DNA of 64,000 bases from Halocaridina rubra (taxonomy: Eukaryota > Arthropoda > Malacostraca > Decapoda > Atyidae). This document shows, one piece after another, positions 57,684-64,000 of this stretch (the first letter of the stretch is position 1; the number at the start of each line of letters is the position of its first letter). The DNA is taken from assembly GCA_037179515.1 (NCBI GenBank), contig JAXCGZ010022678.1, forward strand, positions 43,501-107,500. Reading direction: 5' to 3'. The position numbers and the translations under genes were made by a program. The notes under the pieces were generated by a model. It saw only the letters and a list, made by a program, of their open reading frames with translations. It ran no database searches and was not told where the DNA came from.

Positions 57684-57775
57684 AGTATAAAATGGAACCG
57701 ATCAGGAGACGGGATGATACGAGCTTTGGGCCCTTTCCCGTAAACACAATTAGGTAATCACAATTAGGTAATCAC
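57684..57775 (+). mobile_element. LINE-2 family 3' tail, very short copy
   Basis: It matches the last about 90 bp of LINE-2 (aatggaaccgatcaggagac, cgtaaacac) and ends in two 14-bp units aattaggtaatcac (57748-57761, 57762-57775). A diverged direct repeat of about 89 bp flanks it (57595-57683 and 57777-57865). Confidence 0.9.
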
Positions 57776-57946
57776 TGCTGCCACTCGAAGCTTTATAATA
57801 AGAAGAATGACAGGAGTAGTGCAAGAGAATTATGAGACAAAGGATGGTAGAGAGTTAACTACAAAAGAAGTGTAATACTACAAGCTCTCAAAGCAGCAAA
57901 AGCAAAGCATTAGGAAGTGAAACAGTTACTGGCTGTTCCCTGTGTG
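57776..57946. other. no gene; second copy of a local repeat
   Basis: 57777-57865 repeats 57595-57683 with differences (gccactcgaagc, aatgacaggagtagtgcaagagaatta). The rest is unrecognised. Confidence 0.5.
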
Positions 57947-60217
57947 TTTTTTTTATGAGTGTGACAACAGGACAGGCAAAACTGCCCTTATCAATAAAGG
58001 CCTGGACACGAGAAAACACCAAGACGAAGGAAAAGAAAAAGGTTAAGAAAAAGGCAGAGATGAGGTAATCTTACACAAAAGAAAACAACAGACAGAAAAA
58101 AGTACAGAAGACCTAGAGATATGGAGTATTAGGCCATGAAATGAAAATAGATCCACTTTTTGAAGGAAGATGGGTCATAAAAATTTGGAAAGACAGAAGG
58201 AGGAAGAGAGTCCCAGAGTCTGGAGGTAGATGGGAAGACGCTATCGCTGTACTGACCAATCCACGAGATACAAATCTCCACACAGTGCCTGTGAGATGAG
58301 GCCCCTTGGCGAGTGTTACGCGGCCTCGGCTGTGGGGTAGGGATGCAACCCGCCAACTCATCAGAGCAGCAATGGAAGTAGTAGTGATTGGAAAGCGAAA
58401 AGGAAGGTACCTTACGGTGAAGAGAGAGAAAATCCAGATTAGAAGAGAAGGATCATTTATGAGTCTGACTGCCTTAGATTCAACCCTATCAAGAAGATAA
58501 GTGTATAAAGAGCACCCCAGATATGTGAGCAGTATTCTAAGCAGGGACGGATAAGACCTTTATAGATTTTAAGTAACTGTAAAGAGGAAAAGTAATGATG
58601 GAAACGAAACAGAAACCCCAATTTTTTGGATGAAGATTTAGAAATTTTTATTATGTGATTCCTCCAAGACAAGTTAGAGGCTATATGGATTCCTAATATG
58701 TTGATAGAATTAAAAGGGTTAATTTCGTTAGTTTTAAAGACAATAGGGTTATCAGGAGGAGAAGATAAAGATAGCCAGAAACTGTATTGGAGGCATTGAA
58801 TTTAAAAAAATTTTGAGTGCCCCACTCAGATACCCTCTGCAAATCGGAGTTGAGAGTAGAAAAAAGAGTGATACGAGACTGATTACTAGTAGCAGATGAA
58901 GGTTGTGAAGAAAAGGCAGAGGAAAAGTGATGGGTAGAATCATCAGCAAAGGCATGAAGAAGACAGGAAGATGGGGATTGTAGAAGATCATTGATGAAGA
59001 GAAAGAACAGAGTAGGTGAAAGAACGGAGCCCTGTGGAACACCACTGGTAAGAGAGAAAGGGGTAGTTGTTGCACCATCAGCAACTACAGATATAAACGG
59101 TCAGAAAGAAAACTGGAATTCAGAGATCAGAAAGAAGGGGTAAAGCCATAGGCAGGGAGTTTGGCTAACAGAGACTTGTGCCAGACTCTGTCAAAAGCCT
59201 TAGAGATATCAAGGGCGACGGCAAAGGATTCCCCATAGTTCCTAAGAGAAGATGACCATACATGAGTAAGATAGGACAGGAGGTCACCAGTGGATCTTGC
59301 CTTGCGGAAGCCGTACTGGTGATCGGAGATAAGTGAAATAGATTCAAGGCATTTCAAGAAGTGATCATTGAGCAAAGTATCGAAAACTATAGTAATAGAG
59401 GAGGTTAGGTCGGTAGTTTGAAGGAATACAGCGGTCACCCTTCTTAGGAATAGGTTGAACTAGAGCATGCTTCCAAGTTAAAGGATAGATACTGGTTGAA
59501 AGAATGAGGCGAAAAAGACGGCAAAGTACGGGAGCCACTTCATCTGCAAACTCCTTAAGGAACCTTGCAGGGATACTATCGGGACCAGATGCCTTGTTCG
59601 TCTTTAGTGAGATAAAAACCCAATGAACTTTGTGTGAAAAAAGGATAAGGGAGAGCATAGGGTTAGAGAGGGGTAAAGACTGAGAGGCTGGTGTGCTGGA
59701 ATCGTTTACAGAAGAGTTAGCAGAAAAATGAGGGCCAAAGAGAGTGGCTATGTCAGTGGGAGAGCAAGCTATAGAACCATCAGAACAAATGAGAGGGGAG
59801 AAAGCTTGAGTTGCAGACGTTTTTGGCTAAGGACCAGAAGCATTTGTCAGTGGGAGAGGAGTTAAGGTCATCAACTTTCCTTCTTATAAAGGAAGCCTTG
59901 GACCTTCAAATCTGAGCAGTACAGTGATTCCTAGCTACAACAAGAGCAGAGCGAGTTAAATTGGAAAGAGAGGCTTGGTAAAATCAGTGTGCCCGATTCC
60001 TGGCCTGGATAGCCATGGAGCAGGTATGGAAAAACCAAGGTTTAGGGAGAGAGAAATTTTTGTAGAAGAGGGGATATATGCCTCCAATCCCGAGGTCATG
60101 ATCTCGGCAACTTTTATGGCTACCTTATCAGGGTTGCGAGACAGAAAGCAGTAGTCATTCCATCGGAAGTCAAATAGGAAGTTATGCAAATTTTCATGTT
60201 GGGTATGCTCAAAGTGC
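57947..60217 (-). pseudogene. LINE-4: Jockey-like LINE ORF2, broken
   Basis: On the minus strand it begins after the endonuclease (RWNDYCFLSRNPDKVAIKVAEI near 60150). It continues with RT: KTNKASGPDSIPARFLKEF (about 59600), then HQYGFRKARSTGDLLSYLTHVW and VALDISKAFDRVWHKSLLAKL (about 59190-59310), GVPQGS-like and FADDS-like parts in shifted frames (about 58900-59050), and SWRNHIIKISKSSSKKLGFLFR (about 58650) with LIRPCLEYCSHIWG. The 3' end has a T run on the plus strand (about 57947-57955), a short poly(A). Many frameshifts. The pattern matches arthropod Jockey-group RT. Confidence 0.82.
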
Positions 60218-61640
<1,423 letters not shown>

Positions 61641-64000
61641 ATAGTCAGTGAGACTCCAAATCTTTCAACCAGATATATATTACTGTGACCTTTTACTTAC
61701 TGATATCGCCTCTGTACAAGTATTGCAATACAGTATAAAAGTAACATGATAAATGTACTAAACCACAAAACAGGAATGTAACTAAAATTAAGCATTCTGC
61801 TTTATATGTATAAGAAAGTATCACATAGTCCAAGTATTTCTATTTGATCTCTATCTGTAAGAATACTTACAGGAGTGATTTCTTATAGAATTCCATGACA
61901 ACTTGACTTCCCAATTCTTCTGCCTTTGGATTAATTAAAACTGTAGTGACAAATTACATCAATTATGCACTTTTATTTCCGAATAAATGAAATCGGCAAA
62001 TTATATAAAGAAATCATGAAACACAAATTTTAAGGTAATACGATATACCATTCATTCCAGGAGGCAATTATCCAATCCAAAAGGCTGCCATAATATTCAA
62101 TGATAGAGCAGAAGTCAAGCAACTCTTTTACAAACGTTTTGAACTGTAAATAGGATAAAAAAAAAAAATGGAATAAAACAAGACATATTGCTTATCAACT
62201 ATATTTACTTTGTAACTTGTAAGCTTGGAATGTACATGGTAAAGACTTATATCGCATAGTAGAATTGCCATCCCAAACTAATGCTGGGGGTTTACATTAG
62301 AGTACATAAGCAAGTCATAATATTTTAGAACATTCCAAGAAAGTACTTATGGCTTAACTCAAGTGATCAAATACAGTTATTTAACTATATTACAAGAATG
62401 ACTCAAATAATACTTAGGAAATAGTCGTTCAATATGGTGCAATACTGAGACTCATAAATGAGCTATGTTATGCTTCATGTGTATTAGGAGACCCTAAATA
62501 TCTTCCTGGTATGTACATTATAATAGTTTTAATAATACATTTTATTTAAAATGGAAGTGATGTTTGTGCTACCTGCATTAATAAAAATAATAATTGCAAA
62601 CAAGAACATATTGCCCAGATGTATGGACATAATGCATGAATAATATTCAAAGGTTTGTAAATAGAAACACCAATGAATTGGAAATATTCCACTAATAGAT
62701 TTGCTTATACAGTATATGTAAACAAACCAATGATCTATCTGCATTTACTTTCATTTGAGTTAAGTAGAGAGAAATCCACTTTCTCTCTCTAAGTTAAGCA
62801 TGAGGATATTAAGATATTCCTACATTACAAACAATGTAAAGTCATAACTATAAAAATCTCTCTAAGAAAATGCTTAGGTTTTCTATCTATATCATGTACT
62901 GGTGAGTACAGTAACATGATCCTTTTACCAGGAGACATACACACATATCTCTATCACAATAAAAAACAAGGGCCCCAAGCAATGGTCTGGAACGGTAGCA
63001 AAACCGGGAAATAACAGACACACACGTACAATAAAGAGCTGATCATCACAAAGTAAAATCAGATGAGATTGACAAGAATTTAACAGGTTACATTTTCTTT
63101 TGTTTAAGGCTAACATTAAGTGTAACATTTTCGTTTTCACACATCAAAGGGTATAAACAATGAAAGTCCTTTGCAACACTGATTTATCAGACAGTATTAT
63201 GATTCATATTACAACATTTGAAGCACTGGTTTTATAAAGGTCTTCTTGGTTAATAAGTAACATATATTACTCATCACAGTTTCTTGTAAAACACTTTTCT
63301 GGTTAGATATTTACCACTATTTCCACTACTGTATTTTAAGGGTTCAAATGTAGGTGATCTGATAACTGTGCTTATGATACCCGCCATAGTATTAAATGTA
63401 AAGTTTCTCCAATCATTGATAAAGGCTACTGATAAGCACAAACATGCTGCAACAGGTCAAAGATAGAGGAAAAAGTTAGTGATTAATAAATATCAAATAG
63501 TCATAGATATAGCTACTGATAATATAAATGTGTAATATTTGCTTAAAATACCATTACTAAGAAAATGTAATATTTAATATCTTGTTAATCTTCATACTGA
63601 ATTATGATGGTGATCCTTCAACAACGAAGATGGAAAAAAAAAAAATGGAATGTCCTATTATTGACTTAAGACATGTTCTGTATTACTTACAGATTACTAA
63701 CACAGCATACTAACACTCTGCTGCTAACCATGTATTATAAAAACTGCACCCACTGGAAAGGATAAAAAGGCTGTCATTACCGTCAAACTTTCTCAATAGG
63801 TAGCTGTTGAACTTTTTACTCAAATACCAACAGAATAAATAGCCCTACAACAGCGACATGATACGTGCTTTTGAGCCATGAGTATTGACCTAAGGTAACT
63901 GTCTATATAGATTCACTTTAATTTCCAAATTTTGTCCATGAAAAGTTTTATAAGAATTCCAAGAATTTTAGTTATTTTATGTTATTTATCAATTCTAAAC
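61641..64000. other. no gene recognised
   Basis: AT-rich sequence with short open frames only, and no TE signature, splice pattern or RNA gene I can name. It could be intergenic or intronic host DNA. Confidence 0.45.

Noticed and set aside
61641..64000. Host gene exons
   Set aside because: Only short unsupported open frames; no conserved domain or convincing splice structure seen.

Overview
This is eukaryotic, intron-rich-genome type DNA made almost entirely of transposable elements (TEs). I see no host gene, rRNA or tRNA gene. The mix (BEL/Pao and Ty3/Gypsy LTR elements, several CR1/Jockey-type LINEs, a tRNA-derived SINE, hAT and pogo/Tigger DNA transposons, AT, CT and ATT microsatellites, short CCTAA runs like the arthropod telomere unit) suggests an arthropod, most likely a decapod crustacean. 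That assignment is inference.

Region 1 (about 0.5-14.6 kb) is a stack of nested insertions. A LINE reverse transcriptase (RT) scrap (542-732) is interrupted by an old inverted BEL LTR (733-1592, resuming about 14205-14600). That LTR was split by a PHD-finger LINE (LINE-1, 1593-6068, resuming 14064-14204). Near its 3' end LINE-1 was hit by a BEL/Pao element (6069-14058, 5-bp target duplication gaaat). The BEL element carries a SINE (8850-9035, 16-bp target duplication) and a solo Gypsy LTR (9783-11758, 5-bp target duplication gttat). A second SINE copy sits in LINE-1 (5127-5334).

Region 2 (14.6-16.2 kb) has a hAT MITE and a separate Ty3/Gypsy gag fragment.

Region 3 (16.2-50.4 kb) is a second nest. 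An old Gypsy (Gypsy-C, minus strand) was split by Gypsy-A (16382-48303, minus strand, target duplication cagat). The 3' LTR of Gypsy-A was interrupted by a CR1-type LINE (LINE-2), which was itself interrupted by a recent 7.7-kb LTR element without pol (20392-28112). The 5' LTR of Gypsy-A was interrupted by a recent, apparently intact Gypsy-B (37036-47987, plus strand, target duplication gcaaa). Gypsy-B has one 1624-codon gag-pol frame with the order Gag-PR-INT-RT-RNase H, i.e. integrase before RT as in Copia and in Gmr1-like Gypsy elements. Its leader has a primer-binding site matching tRNA-Lys.

Region 4 (50.4-61.6 kb) has a decayed Gypsy LTR split by a second PHD-finger LINE (LINE-3), fragments of pogo-like and BEL elements, a LINE-2 3' tail, a Jockey-like LINE on the minus strand (LINE-4), a long (AT)n tract and a broken pogo/Tigger transposase. 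From 61.6 to 64 kb I recognise nothing. The only frames that could make functional protein are the Gypsy-B polyprotein and the gag-like frame of the 7.7-kb element.
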